A stretch of DNA of 64,000 nt from Microbacterium sp. YJN-G. Its GTDB lineage: Bacteria; Actinomycetota; Actinomycetes; Actinomycetales; Microbacteriaceae. The stretch covers positions 2,294,001 to 2,358,000 of the forward strand of contig NZ_CP060402.1 of the NCBI RefSeq assembly GCF_015040615.1, given 5' to 3'. Below are positions 1-11,668 of this stretch, piece after piece. The notes under the pieces were generated by a model that made no database searches, was not told the DNA's origin, and saw only the letters and a list, made by a program, of their open reading frames with translations. The position numbers and the translations under genes are program-made. Every line of letters starts with the position of its first letter. Position 1 is the stretch's first letter.

Positions 1-1448
1 GGGTGGGCGAGGATGCGCGGCCAGCTGAACAGGAACGTGTTCGGCTGCAGCTTCACTCCGATCTCGACGGCGTGCTGGATCTTCTCGGCGTAGTCGGGTG
101 CGTCGGTGGGCGTCGCCCGTGCGACGTCGATCGCGTCGGTCAGCTCCTGCGGGGTCTGACGGCCGAGGTTCATCAGGCCCTCGGGCCCGTAGAGCACCTC
201 GAGTCCCTGCAGCGGCGACTGGCGGCCGGAGTAGCTGTCCAGCACGAAGGGGTGCGTGCGCTGCACGTAGTTCTGCGCGATCGCGGCGGTGGGCAGCACG
301 TTGAGCGTCACGTCGATGCCCGCCTGCGCCCACTGCGCCTGCAGCACCTCGGCGAGCGCGATGTCGTCCTCGTTGAGCGCCAGCGTGAGCTCGAGCCCGT
401 CGGGGTGACCGGCTTCGGCGAGCAGAGCCTTGGCGGCGTCGACGTCGTGCGTGTAGAGGTCGTCGAGGTCGGCGCTGTGGGCGACGTACCCCTCGGGGAA
501 CGGCTGCCAGTTCGGGATGCCGCGGCCGAAGTAGGCCGCGTCGATGAGCGCCTGACGGTCGGTGGCGTGGCTGATCGCCTGGAGCACGCGCTGGTCGTCG
601 AACGGGGCGACGGTGCTGTCGACGTCGAGGGCGCGCACGGTGAGCGCCTTGATCTCCTCGACTTCGAGGCCGGCGGTCTCGGCGGCCTGAGCCTGGGACG
701 GCGGGATGATCGCGACGTCCCACTGCCCGGTGTCCACACCCGCGACGACCGTGGCGGAGTCGGTCACCGGCACGACGTGGAACTCGTCGAGGTGGATGCG
801 GTCGGCGTTCCAATAGTGCTCGTTCTTCTCGAGGTCGGCTCGCGCATTGGGGACGTACTCGGTGAGCTCGAACGGACCCGAGCCCTCGGGCTGCGTGGCG
901 AGGCCGGCGACGTCGTCGAAGGCGATCGGGTTGACGATGAAGCCGGTCTTGCCTGCGAACAGGTACGGCACCTGGTAGTCGGCCTGATCCAGGTGGATGG
1001 TCACGGTGTGCTCGTCGTCGACGTCGACGCCGGTGATGATGCGCAGCTGCCCGGCCAGCGTCGAGTTCTCCTGGTCGCGGCCGCGCTCGAGGTTCGCCTT
1101 CACCGCTTCGGCGTCGACGGGCGTGCCGTCGTTGAACTCGGCGTCCTCGCGCAGATGGAAGGTGATCGCGGTGCCGTCGGCGCTGTACTCCCAGGTCTCG
1201 GCGAGGCCGGGAACGACCTCTCCCTCGGTGTCGAGCTGGGTGAGTCCGTCGTAGACGAGGGCGAGCGCATGAGTGTCCCAGCCGGCGGTCGAGGTGACCG
1301 GATCCCAGCTGGTGGGCAGGTTCCATCCCCACGTCAACGACGCGGCGCCGGCGTCGGGCGCGGCGCCCGCCGACCCGCTGCAGCCGGCCATCGCGAGGGT
1401 GGCGGCGGAGAGCAGGGCAAGGGCGGTGAGTCGTCGGTGAGAGGTCAT
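1..1448 (-). CDS. ABC transporter substrate-binding lipoprotein, family 5 (C-terminus beyond window)
   Basis: Extracellular solute-binding protein of the oligopeptide/dipeptide type (SBP_bac_5). The ATG at 1448 is followed by a short basic start, a hydrophobic stretch and the lipobox L-A-M-A-G-C, so the mature protein should be a lipid-anchored receptor outside the membrane. About 482 residues are visible; typical members are 500-550, so only the last part is missing at base 1. The family signature is seen in TWEYSADGTAITFHLRED and FNDGTPVDAEAVKANLER. No permease or ATPase partner is visible; they would lie beyond the left edge. The gene diverges from the hydrolase/PLP-enzyme/monooxygenase genes at 1568-4742, which suggests an organosulfur or modified-peptide substrate, but this is inference. 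Family sure, substrate unknown. Confidence 0.9.
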   Translation of the reverse strand, partial: MTSHRRLTALALLSAATLAMAGCSGSAGAAPDAGAASLTWGWNLPTSWDPVTSTAGWDTHALALVYDGLTQLDTEGEVVPGLAETWEYSADGTAITFHLREDAEFNDGTPVDAEAVKANLERGRDQENSTLAGQLRIITGVDVDDEHTVTIHLDQADYQVPYLFAGKTGFIVNPIAFDDVAGLATQPEGSGPFELTEYVPNARADLEKNEHYWNADRIHLDEFHVVPVTDSATVVAGVDTGQWDVAIIPPSQAQAAETAGLEVEEIKALTVRALDVDSTVAPFDDQRVLQAISHATDRQALIDAAYFGRGIPNWQPFPEGYVAHSADLDDLYTHDVDAAKALLAEAGHPDGLELTLALNEDDIALAEVLQAQWAQAGIDVTLNVLPTAAIAQNYVQRTHPFVLDSYSGRQSPLQGLEVLYGPEGLMNLGRQTPQELTDAIDVARATPTDAPDYAEKIQHAVEIGVKLQPNTFLFSWPRILAH

Positions 1449-1567
1449 GGCAGTGAAGCTAGAAGCGTCACCGGCCGTGTGACAAGCGATGCGAAGCGCA
1501 GGGTCACGGGGCGCAACACTTCGACACATCCGGGGATCATCGCGGCCGGATGCCGATGATGGGACGC

Positions 1568-2308
1568 ATGACTTCCGCCCCCGACGCCGTCTTCACGCCG
1601 GCCGCCCGCGTCCGCGGCACCCTCGCGCTGGTCGCGGGGCGTGCCGAGAACGCCGCCGTGTATCACCGCTTCGGCACGCGCATCAGCGCCGACGGCTACA
1701 CGGTCGGCGTGTTCACGGAGACCGACGCCGCGACGGTCTGGCTCGCTGCGCAGGAGGATGCTCCGCGGGTGCTGGCCGGCTCCGACACCGGCGCCGCTGC
1801 GGTGCTCGCCGCGCTCACCCGCGGCGACGTCGCCGACGCCGCCATCGTCGCGGGTGTCGTCCTCGACGCCGAGCACACCCCGACGGATGCCGAGCGCACC
1901 GCCTGCCCCGTGCACCTGGGCGTGCTCGCGGAGCAGCGCGCGCAGACGGCATCCGCCCTGGCCTCATCGACCGCACCGGCCTCATCGACCGCGCCGGCCG
2001 TCTCGACCGACCCGGCCGATGCGCTGCCGCCCGTCGCCGACCTCGCGGCGATCGCCGTGCCCGTGCTCGCCGTGCACGGCGGCGACGACTCCGTCTCGCC
2101 GATCGGCCAGGCGGCCGAGGTGCTGTCGGCGATCCCGGATGCCGAACTGGTCGAGACCGTCGGCGGCCTGCACGACGCACTGAACGACCAGAGCCACCGC
2201 AGCGTGGCCGCGACCATCGTGCTGTGGCTCGAGCGTCTGCGCTCCGGCGACGTGCACGCCCCGATCGTGCGGAGCCTGTCCGGTGCCCGCGAAGGAGTGA
2301 CGGCATGA
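1568..2308 (+). CDS. alpha/beta hydrolase-like protein with Asp at the nucleophile position
   Basis: A 246-residue alpha/beta-hydrolase-fold protein. The C-terminal half has the acid loop (HGGDDSVSP) and the catalytic-His region (GGLHDALND) in the usual spacing. At the nucleophile elbow the sequence is G-S-D-T-G-A, which in the Sm-x-Nu-x-Sm pattern puts Asp, not Ser, at the nucleophile, as in haloalkane dehalogenases and epoxide hydrolases. An Ala/Ser/Thr/Pro-rich linker (repeats of SSTAPA) lies in the middle, where a lid would sit. ATG 1568 is chosen over 1550 because it starts the plausible fold; neither has a strong ribosome site. The stop overlaps the next ATG (ATGA), so it is probably translated together with the PLP enzyme. 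Substrate unknown. Confidence 0.75.
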   Translation: MTSAPDAVFTPAARVRGTLALVAGRAENAAVYHRFGTRISADGYTVGVFTETDAATVWLAAQEDAPRVLAGSDTGAAAVLAALTRGDVADAAIVAGVVLDAEHTPTDAERTACPVHLGVLAEQRAQTASALASSTAPASSTAPAVSTDPADALPPVADLAAIAVPVLAVHGGDDSVSPIGQAAEVLSAIPDAELVETVGGLHDALNDQSHRSVAATIVLWLERLRSGDVHAPIVRSLSGAREGVTA

Positions 2309-3642
2309 CCGGCGGGTTCGCGACGCGCCAGGTGCAGGCGGGCTTCCGCGCCGGCACCCCCGCGTTCGGCGCCGTCCCCCCGTTGCACCAGACTGCGGCC
2401 TACGAGTTCTCGTCCCTGCAGGAGGCGGCCGATCTGTTCGCGCTGCGCCGCCCCGGCATCATCTACAGCCGCAACGCCAGCCCCACCCAGCAGTTGCTGG
2501 AGGAGCGGGTCACCTCCCTCGAGGGCGGCGTGAGCGCCGTGGCCGTGGCGTCCGGTCAGGCCGCCGTCGCCGTCACGCTGCTGGCCCTCGCCGGCCGCGG
2601 CGGTCACATCGTCGCCGCCGACCAGCTGTACGGCGGCACCGTCGACCTGCTGCAGGACACCTTCGCCGACTTCGGCATCCCGGTCACCTTCGTCGACCAG
2701 GACGACCCGGATGCGTGGCGGGCGGCGATCACGCCGCAGACGCGGGCCGTGTTCGCCGAGGTCGTCGCCAACCCGATCGCGCAGGTGCTCGATCTGCGGC
2801 TCGTGGCCGACATCGCCCACGAGGCGGGCGTACCGCTCGTCATCGACAGCACGGTCGGCACCCCGGCGCTGATCCGCCCGGGTGAGCACGGCGCCGACTT
2901 CGTCGTGCACTCGGCGACGAAGTTCCTCGCCGGGCACGGCACCTCGCTGGGCGGTGTCGTCGTCGACCAGGGCACCTTCGACTTCGGCGCCGAGCCCGAG
3001 CGCTGGCCGCAGTTCACCGCCCCGTACACCCGCTTCGGCGACCTCGTGCTGTGGGAGCGCTTCGGGCAGGGCTTCGCGTTCGCGGCGCTCGTGAAGTCGA
3101 AGTACGTGCACGACCTCGGCCCCTCGCTGTCGCCGTTCAACGCCTGGCAGATCCTGCAGGGCATCGAGACCCTCGACCTGCGCGTGGCCCGCCAGTCATC
3201 CAGCGCACTGGCGATCGCACGGCATCTCGAGCAGCATCCGGCCGTCGCCCGCGTGCACCACCCCGGACTCGCGGGCAACCCCTGGCACGATCTCGCCGCG
3301 CGTTACCTGCCCCACGGCATCCCCTCGGTGTTCTCGTTCGACATCGCCGGCCCCGAGCCCGAGGCCACGGATCGCATCGCCCGCCTGATCGATGAGCTGC
3401 GCGTGTTCCGCCTGGTCGCGAACCTCGGCGACGCCCGCAGCCTGATCGCGCACCCGGCATCCATGACCCATTCCCACCTCACGCCCGCCCAGCGCGCGGC
3501 GGCGGGCATCTCGCTGAACACGGTGCGGCTGTCAACCGGCATCGAGGACCCGGCCGACCTCATCGCCGACCTCGACCGGGCGCTCACGATCATCGGCGAG
3601 TCGTCGCGCACCGAACCCGAGCCTCAGCTCGCCCGCGCCTGA
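2305..3642 (+). CDS. MetY-like PLP enzyme (O-acetylhomoserine sulfhydrylase family)
   Basis: A 445-residue Cys/Met-metabolism PLP-dependent enzyme (fold type I), the length usual for O-acetylhomoserine aminocarboxypropyltransferase. The PLP lysine is in HSATKFLAGHG; the phosphate/Tyr region is YSRNASPTQQLLEERVTSLEGG, and SLNTVRLSTGIED is the substrate-carboxylate end motif. The family adds or removes thiol groups at C4 of homoserine esters, making homocysteine or methionine. It overlaps the hydrolase by four bases and is followed 44 bp later by a flavin monooxygenase, a context in which released sulfite/sulfide or methanethiol could be captured. It could equally be a gamma-lyase; the exact reaction is not fixed by sequence. 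Confidence 0.88.
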   Translation: MTGGFATRQVQAGFRAGTPAFGAVPPLHQTAAYEFSSLQEAADLFALRRPGIIYSRNASPTQQLLEERVTSLEGGVSAVAVASGQAAVAVTLLALAGRGGHIVAADQLYGGTVDLLQDTFADFGIPVTFVDQDDPDAWRAAITPQTRAVFAEVVANPIAQVLDLRLVADIAHEAGVPLVIDSTVGTPALIRPGEHGADFVVHSATKFLAGHGTSLGGVVVDQGTFDFGAEPERWPQFTAPYTRFGDLVLWERFGQGFAFAALVKSKYVHDLGPSLSPFNAWQILQGIETLDLRVARQSSSALAIARHLEQHPAVARVHHPGLAGNPWHDLAARYLPHGIPSVFSFDIAGPEPEATDRIARLIDELRVFRLVANLGDARSLIAHPASMTHSHLTPAQRAAAGISLNTVRLSTGIEDPADLIADLDRALTIIGESSRTEPEPQLARA

Positions 3643-3686
3643 TCCCCGCACCGACCGCACCGCCGACCACCTGCTGAAGGAGCATC

Positions 3687-4742
3687 ATGGCCATCGACCT
3701 CGGATACTGGACGCCCGTCTACGGCGGCTTCCTGCGCAACGTCCGCGATGAGGGCCGCATGGCCGCCACCTGGGAGTACATCCGCGAGGTGTCGATGAAG
3801 GCCGACCGGCTCGGCTTCCGCACCACGCTCGTGCCCGAGCTGTACCTGAACGACCGCAAGGGCACGGATGCTCCGAGCCTGGAGGCCTGGTCGCTGTCGG
3901 CGGCGATCCTCGCCGCGACCGAGCATCTGCGGGTGATGACCGCCGTGCGCCCCGGTTTCCATCTGCCGGCGGTGCTCGCGAAGACGGTGTCGACGCTCGA
4001 CAGCATCGCGCCAGGCCGCGTCGCGCTGAACGTGGTCGCCGCGTGGTGGGCCGAGGAGGCGCGGCAGTTCGGCGGCGTGTTCCCCGCTCATGACGCCCGC
4101 TACGCGCAGGCGACGGAGTTCGTCTCGGTGCTGAACGGCCTGTGGGAGCAGACGCCGTTCACCTTCAGCGGCGACCACTACGCGTTCGACGGCACGATCG
4201 TCGAGCCCAAGCCGTCGTCGCACCCGGTGATCTTCGCCGGCGGCGAGAGCGACGCCGGTCGTGAGGCGATCGCCGGCTTCGCCGACGCCTACGTCATGCA
4301 CGGCGGCACCCTCGACGAGGTTCGTGCGAACGTGGCCGACATGAACGCCCGCTCCGAACGGCTGCACGGCCGGCCGATCGAGGAGTTCGGCATGCCCGCG
4401 TACGTCATCGTCCGCGACACCGAGGCCGAGGCGCAGCGCGAGCTCGAGCGCATCACCACGGTCGACCCCGACTCCCCCGGCTACGCGTCGTTCGAGCAGT
4501 TCCGGCAGAACTCGAACCTCTCGCTCGAGCTGTCGAAGCGGGAGTACTCGGTGGGCACGCGCGGCCTGCGCCCCAACCTGGTCGGCACGGCCGAGCAGGT
4601 CGCCGAGCGCATCAACGCCTACGCGGATGCGGGCATCAGCCTGCTGCTGATCCAGGCCTCTCCGCTCGACGAGGAGCTCGACCGGATCGCCGAGCAGGTG
4701 TTCCCGCTGGTGGAGCAGCGGTCCCTGGCGCTTGCCGACTGA
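3687..4742 (+). CDS. LLM-class FMN-dependent monooxygenase (SsuD/SfnG-like)
   Basis: A 351-residue bacterial-luciferase-like monooxygenase, TIM barrel throughout. Typical segments are YWTPVYGGFLRNV near the N-terminus, HLRVMTAVRPGFHLPAVLAK, GRVALNVVAAWW, HPVIFAGGES and LVGTAEQVAERI near the C-terminus. These resemble the alkanesulfonate (SsuD) and dimethylsulfone (SfnG) monooxygenases, which use reduced FMN and O2 to cleave a C-S bond. An AGGAG stands 6-7 bases before ATG 3687. With the MetY-like enzyme upstream and the ABC receptor diverging at 1448 this suggests sulfur scavenging. No flavin reductase is adjacent; it would have to be supplied elsewhere. Confidence 0.87.
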   Translation: MAIDLGYWTPVYGGFLRNVRDEGRMAATWEYIREVSMKADRLGFRTTLVPELYLNDRKGTDAPSLEAWSLSAAILAATEHLRVMTAVRPGFHLPAVLAKTVSTLDSIAPGRVALNVVAAWWAEEARQFGGVFPAHDARYAQATEFVSVLNGLWEQTPFTFSGDHYAFDGTIVEPKPSSHPVIFAGGESDAGREAIAGFADAYVMHGGTLDEVRANVADMNARSERLHGRPIEEFGMPAYVIVRDTEAEAQRELERITTVDPDSPGYASFEQFRQNSNLSLELSKREYSVGTRGLRPNLVGTAEQVAERINAYADAGISLLLIQASPLDEELDRIAEQVFPLVEQRSLALAD

Positions 4743-4797
4743 CCGTTCCTGAAGACATCCGGCGACACTGTCGCCGTCGACCCGCACCCCGGAGGTG

Positions 4798-4803
4798 TAC
4801 TCT
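4798..4803 (+). promoter_or_regulatory. candidate -10 element for the thiC riboswitch transcript
   Basis: TACTCT fits the actinobacterial TANNNT -10 pattern and lies about 8-14 bases before the first conserved base of the TPP riboswitch, the expected distance for its transcription start. No clear -35 was seen. Inference from spacing. Confidence 0.4.
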
Positions 4804-4811
4804 TTCACGCG

Positions 4812-4908
4812 AGATCCCACGGGCGCCCCATGGCAGGGGGCTGAGATCGGGCTGACGCCGTCCGAGCACCGTCTGAACCTGTCCGGGTAATGCCGGCGAA
4901 GGAAGAAG
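4812..4908 (+). promoter_or_regulatory. TPP riboswitch (THI element)
   Basis: The conserved parts of the thiamine pyrophosphate aptamer are in order: the 5' P1/P2 strand CACGGGCGCCCC, the pyrimidine-binding loop GCTGAGA (4840-4846), CTGAACCTG (4873-4881) and GGGTAATGCC (4885-4894) followed by GGCGAAGGA. It ends only a few bases before the ribosome site AAGAAGGAG of thiC. The aptamer's last strand adjoins that site, so TPP probably blocks translation initiation; no separate terminator hairpin is visible. It should repress thiC and the overlapping MFS gene when thiamine is plentiful. Confidence 0.95.
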
Positions 4909-4917
4909 GAGCCCTGA

Positions 4918-7986
<3,069 letters not shown>

Positions 7987-7990
<4 letters not shown>

Positions 7991-8970
7991 CCGGTCTTCG
8001 TTGGGGAATCCTCGCCACCGGCGGCATCGCCGCCGCCTTCGCATCCGACCTGCGCACCGCGGGTCTCGACCTCGTGGCGGTGGGGTCGCGCAGCCAGGAG
8101 TCGGCCGACGCCTTCGCGGCGCGCTTCGACATCCCGCGCGCGCATGACTCGTACGAGGCGCTGGTGACCGACCCCGACGTCGACATCATCTACGTCTCCA
8201 CCCCGCACCCGATGCACCGCGAGAACGCGCTGCTGGCGCTCGAGCACGGCAAGCACGTCCTCGTCGAGAAGCCCTTCACCCTCAACCGCGCCCAGGCCGA
8301 GGATGTGCAGCGTCTTGCCGCCGAGAAGGGCCTGCTGGCGATGGAGGCGATGTGGACCCGCTACCTGCCGCACATGGTGCGGCTGCGCGAGATCATCGCG
8401 GCGGGCACGCTCGGCGAGGTCCGCGCGGTGACCGCCGACCACACCCAGCTGCTCTCCGACGACCCGGCGCACCGCCTGAACGCGCTCGAACTCGGCGGAG
8501 GCGCGCTGCTGGATCTGGGCATCTACCCGATCTCGTTCATCTGGGATGTGCTCGGTGAGCCGGTGAGCATCCAGGCCTCCGCCCGCCTCATCGAGACGGG
8601 CGCGGATGCCGAGGTCGCCACCCTGATGACCCACGCGGGCGGCGCGATCTCGACGAGCCTGTCGTCGTCGCGCGCGGCCGGCCCCAACGCGGCATCCGTC
8701 ATCGGCACGGAGGCACGCGTCGACATCGACCGCGTCTGGTACAGCCCCACCTCGTTCCGCGTCGTCGGCCCCGACGGGGCGGTCCTCGACGAATACCGCT
8801 CCGACGTGCAGGGACGGGGCATGCAGTACCAGGCGCTCGCAGCCGAGCGGTTCGTCCGCGAGGGTCTGATCGAGGGCGACGAGCTGCCGATCGCCGAGAC
8901 GGTGGCCATCATGGGAACCCTCGACGAGATCCGCCGCCAGATCGGCGTGGTCTACCCGGACGAGGCCTGA
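7987..8970 (+). CDS. Gfo/Idh/MocA family oxidoreductase
   Basis: A 327-residue NAD(P)-dependent dehydrogenase. The Rossmann start is WGILATGGIAAAFASDL, the dinucleotide/substrate motif is GKHVLVEKPFTLN with the catalytic-type EKP lysine, and the C-terminal domain carries GGGALLDLGIYPISF, with the D...Y pattern of the family. Members oxidise sugars, inositols or biliverdin-like substrates; sequence does not name the substrate. It overlaps the MFS gene (ATGA) and is followed after two bases by the NYN gene. A -10-like TACGCT seven bases before the ATG suggests its own leaderless transcript as well. Confidence 0.88.
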
Positions 8971-8972
8971 TC

Positions 8973-9884
8973 ATGGCCGAGAACGCGGGTCGCGTCGCCG
9001 TCTACCTGGACTTCGACAACATCGTCATCTCCTGGTACGACCGCGTGCACGGGCGCAACGCGTACGGCAAGGATCGTCAGCGCATCACGGATGACCCCAA
9101 CGACGCCGCCGTCACCGAGCGGCTGCGTCAGGCGATGATCGAGGTCGGCGCGATCATCGACTACGCGTCCTCGTTCGGCACCCTCGTGCTCACCCGCGCC
9201 TATGCCGACTGGTCATCGCCCGTGAACGCCGAGTACCGCTCGCAGCTGGTCGCCCGTGCGGTCGACCTCGTGCAGCTGTTCCCCGCCGCGGCGTACGCCA
9301 AGAACGGCGCCGACATCCGCCTCGCGGTCGACGCCGTCGAAGACATGTTCCGCCTGCCCGACCTCACCCACGTCGTGATCGTCGCCGGCGACAGCGACTA
9401 CGTGCCCCTTGCGCAGCGCTGCAAGCGGCTGGGACGCTACGTCATCGGCGTGGGCGTCGCCGGCTCGACCGCGAAGTCGCTGGCCGCGGCGTGCGACGAG
9501 TTCGAGTCGTACGACTCGCTGCCGGGCGTCGCCCGCCCGGTCAAGGCCGAGACGACCACGACCACGACCACGAAGGACAAGTCCGCGACCAAAACCGCCG
9601 CGGCCACCCGCAAGGCGAAGGCCGCGGCGAAGGTCGACGACCAGGGCGAGGCGACCGCGCTGCTCGAACGCGCCCTGCGGCTCGGGCACGACAAGGCCGA
9701 GGCCGACGAGTGGCTGCACAGCTCGGCCGTGAAGACGCAGATGCGGCGGATGGATCCCTCGTTCAGCGAGAAGGCGCTCGGTTACCGGTCGTTCTCGGAG
9801 TTCCTGAAGTCCCGTGACGACATCGCCGAACTCGAGGAGACCGGTCACGAGCGGCTGATCCGGTTGCGCGAGACCTCGTCCTGA
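8973..9884 (+). CDS. NYN-domain (PIN-like) protein with C-terminal OST-HTH/LOTUS-like domain
   Basis: A 303-residue protein. Residues about 1-180 form a NYN domain: acidic residues in VYLDFDN, NGADIRLAVDAVED and VVIVAGDSDYVPL match the metal-binding Asp positions of PIN-like RNases. A linker rich in Thr/Lys/Ala (about 190-220) leads to a C-terminal segment (about 225-303, TALLERALRL ... YRSFSEFLKSRDDI) resembling OST-HTH/LOTUS RNA-binding domains. The combination suggests an RNA-directed nuclease or RNA-binding protein. Start ATG 8973 follows the preceding TGA by two bases, consistent with translational coupling. Domain assignment is fairly secure; target RNA unknown. Confidence 0.85.
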   Translation: MAENAGRVAVYLDFDNIVISWYDRVHGRNAYGKDRQRITDDPNDAAVTERLRQAMIEVGAIIDYASSFGTLVLTRAYADWSSPVNAEYRSQLVARAVDLVQLFPAAAYAKNGADIRLAVDAVEDMFRLPDLTHVVIVAGDSDYVPLAQRCKRLGRYVIGVGVAGSTAKSLAAACDEFESYDSLPGVARPVKAETTTTTTTKDKSATKTAAATRKAKAAAKVDDQGEATALLERALRLGHDKAEADEWLHSSAVKTQMRRMDPSFSEKALGYRSFSEFLKSRDDIAELEETGHERLIRLRETSS

Positions 9885-9896
9885 ACCTCGACCACA

Positions 9897-9935
9897 CGGC
9901 GGGGCGGTGACCGGAGTGCGGCGCATGCCCCGCCG
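9897..9935 (+). terminator. hairpin after the NYN gene
   Basis: CGGCGGGGC (9897-9905) pairs with GCCCCGCCG (9927-9935), a 9-bp GC stem with a 21-base loop. It lacks a U run and immediately precedes the -10 of the next gene, so it may end the upstream transcript or be coincidental in GC-rich DNA. Confidence 0.35.
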
Positions 9936-9936
9936 A

Positions 9937-9942
9937 TAGGAT
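9937..9942 (+). promoter_or_regulatory. leaderless -10 element (DUF4166 gene)
   Basis: TAGGAT followed by exactly six bases and the ATG at 9949. No Shine-Dalgarno sequence is present, so transcription probably starts at or next to the start codon. Confidence 0.55.
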
Positions 9943-9948
9943 CGGGGC

Positions 9949-10569
9949 ATGCGCCACATCCCCCAGTCCCCGTACCTGCGGGCGCTGGGAACGGATCGCA
10001 CGAGACTCCACCCGGGGCTGTCCGCCTACTTCTCCGCCCTCCCGGCGGGCCACGTCGGCATCGGTGAGGGCGTCTTCGAGCGGGTCGGTACGCCGCGCCG
10101 CTGGCTCTGGCCGGTGCTGCGGATGCTGCAGCGGCGCGGAGCCCTGGTGGCGGGCTGGCATGAGCAGCTGCCGTTCACGGTGCGCAACCGCACCATCGCC
10201 GGCAAGGCGGTCAGCGCGCGGACGTTCCACCTGCCGGAGGGCGACTGGACGATGCGGGATGCCGTCAGTGCCCGTCCTCGCGGACGCGTGGTCGATCAGA
10301 TCGGCGAGCCCGCGACGGTCGCCGTCGCCTTCACCGTGTCGGTGGACGGCGACGCCCTGGCCCTGCGGAGCACCGCGGTCGGCATCCGCCTCGGCAGTGT
10401 GCGCATTCCGCTTCCCTCTCTGATCGCCCCGGTGGTGCGGCTGCGCGAGAGCGCCGAGAAGCAGGCCGGACGTCAGCGTGTCTCACTGACCATGGACATG
10501 CCCCTGCTCGGGCGGATCTACGAGTACGAGGGCACATTCGAGTACCGCATCGAGGACGAGACGGCATGA
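9949..10569 (+). CDS. DUF4166 domain-containing protein
   Basis: A 206-residue protein with the DUF4166 pattern: LHPGLSAYFSALP near the N-terminus, PFTVRNRTIAGKAVSARTFHLP in the middle and GRIYEYEGTFEYR near the end. The fold and function are not established. It overlaps the TIGR01777 epimerase by four bases (ATGA), a pairing that suggests joint function or at least joint expression. Translation probably starts on a leaderless message (see the -10 at 9937). No signal peptide or membrane segment is visible, so cytoplasmic. Confidence 0.8.
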   Translation: MRHIPQSPYLRALGTDRTRLHPGLSAYFSALPAGHVGIGEGVFERVGTPRRWLWPVLRMLQRRGALVAGWHEQLPFTVRNRTIAGKAVSARTFHLPEGDWTMRDAVSARPRGRVVDQIGEPATVAVAFTVSVDGDALALRSTAVGIRLGSVRIPLPSLIAPVVRLRESAEKQAGRQRVSLTMDMPLLGRIYEYEGTFEYRIEDETA

Positions 10570-11519
10570 ACCGGGTGGTGATCGGCGGCTCGACCGGGTT
10601 CATCGGGCGGCACCTGCAACGGCACTACGCCGCCGAGGGCCGTGAAGTCGTGACCGTCTCGCGTTCCGGAGCCGACCTGACGTGGCATGACCAGGCGGGC
10701 ATCGACGCCGCCGTCGACGGCGCGGCGCTCGTGGTCGGGCTGGCCGGCAAGAGCGTCAGCTGCCGGTACACGCCGGCGAACCGGGCGGCGATCCTGTCGT
10801 CACGCATCGACACGACGGCCGCGCTGAGCGGTGCGATCCGCCGGGCATCCGCTCCCCCGCCCCTGTGGATCAACTCGTCGACGGCGACGATCTACCGGCA
10901 CGCCGAGGACCGCCCGATGACCGAGGCGGACGGTGAGATCGGCACCGGCTTCTCCGTCGAGGTGGCGAAGGCCTGGGAGCGGGCGCTGTTCGCCGACGAT
11001 CTTCCCTCCACGCGCAGGGTGGCGCTGCGCACCGCGATCGTGCTCGGCGACGGCGGTGTGCTCGGCCCGCTGCGTCACCTCGCGCGCCTCGGACTCGGCG
11101 GCACGCAGCTCGACGGGTGGTGGCCGGTCACAGCCGCCCGGCGCGCGGCCGGCACCGCTCACGTGCCCGGTCCCCGGGGTGGGCGGCAGCGGTTCAGCTG
11201 GATCCACGTCGACGACCTCGTCGGGATCATCGACTTCCTCGAGCGGCATCCCGAACTGGACGGTCCGGTGAACGCCTCCACCCCGCATCCCGTCGACAAC
11301 GCGACCTTCATGGCCGCCGTGCGGCGCGCGCTCGGCGTGCGCTTCGGCCCGCCGACGCCGCGATGGATGCTGGAGATCGGCGCGATGGCGATCCGCACCG
11401 AGACCGAGCTGATCCTCAAGAGCCGGTGGGTGCTGCCCGGCCGGCTCGTCAAGGCGGGTTACGCCTTCCAGCGTCCGAATCTGAACGAGGCGCTGCGCGC
11501 CTCCCTCCCCGCCCGCTGA
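10566..11519 (+). CDS. TIGR01777 family epimerase (SDR, DUF1731)
   Basis: A 317-residue extended SDR. VVIGGSTGFIGRHLQRH is the Rossmann nucleotide-binding loop, followed by LAGKSVSCRYTPANRAAILSSR, a TIGR01777 hallmark. The catalytic Tyr is replaced by the ATIYRH segment with Lys in VAKAWERAL; WIHVDDLVGII and VNASTPHPVDN are also typical. The C-terminal DUF1731 piece LKSRWVLPGRLVKAGYAF is present. The family includes the yfcH group; substrate unknown. It is translated through an ATGA overlap with DUF4166. Confidence 0.88.
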   Translation: MNRVVIGGSTGFIGRHLQRHYAAEGREVVTVSRSGADLTWHDQAGIDAAVDGAALVVGLAGKSVSCRYTPANRAAILSSRIDTTAALSGAIRRASAPPPLWINSSTATIYRHAEDRPMTEADGEIGTGFSVEVAKAWERALFADDLPSTRRVALRTAIVLGDGGVLGPLRHLARLGLGGTQLDGWWPVTAARRAAGTAHVPGPRGGRQRFSWIHVDDLVGIIDFLERHPELDGPVNASTPHPVDNATFMAAVRRALGVRFGPPTPRWMLEIGAMAIRTETELILKSRWVLPGRLVKAGYAFQRPNLNEALRASLPAR

Positions 11520-11622
11520 CCCCCGGGCCGAGCCCCAGCAAGGTGGCTCGCTTGAGCAGGGGCCACACGCCCCCGGAGGCTCCGGCCGGCGCGGAGCGAC
11601 GGCTGGAGTGGGGCGTGGGGAT

Positions 11623-11645
11623 GGGTCCCTGAGCCTGTCGGAGGG
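11623..11645. repeat. dispersed repeat, copy 1 (CCCTGAGCCTGTCG type)
   Basis: GGGTCCCTGAGCCTGTCG followed by GAGGG. It differs by one base in the shared core from copy 2 at 11677, 54 bp away. This motif resembles small interspersed repeats seen many times in Microbacterium-like genomes (recollection, not checked). Confidence 0.6.
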
Positions 11646-11668
11646 CTGGTCCCGACCCTAGCTCCGCC

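Noticed and set aside
3..1559. 518-codon plus-strand frame over the first gene
   Set aside because: It is the antisense shadow of the ABC receptor: low-complexity Val/Arg/Gly-rich translation, whereas the minus strand gives a textbook SBP_bac_5 lipoprotein.
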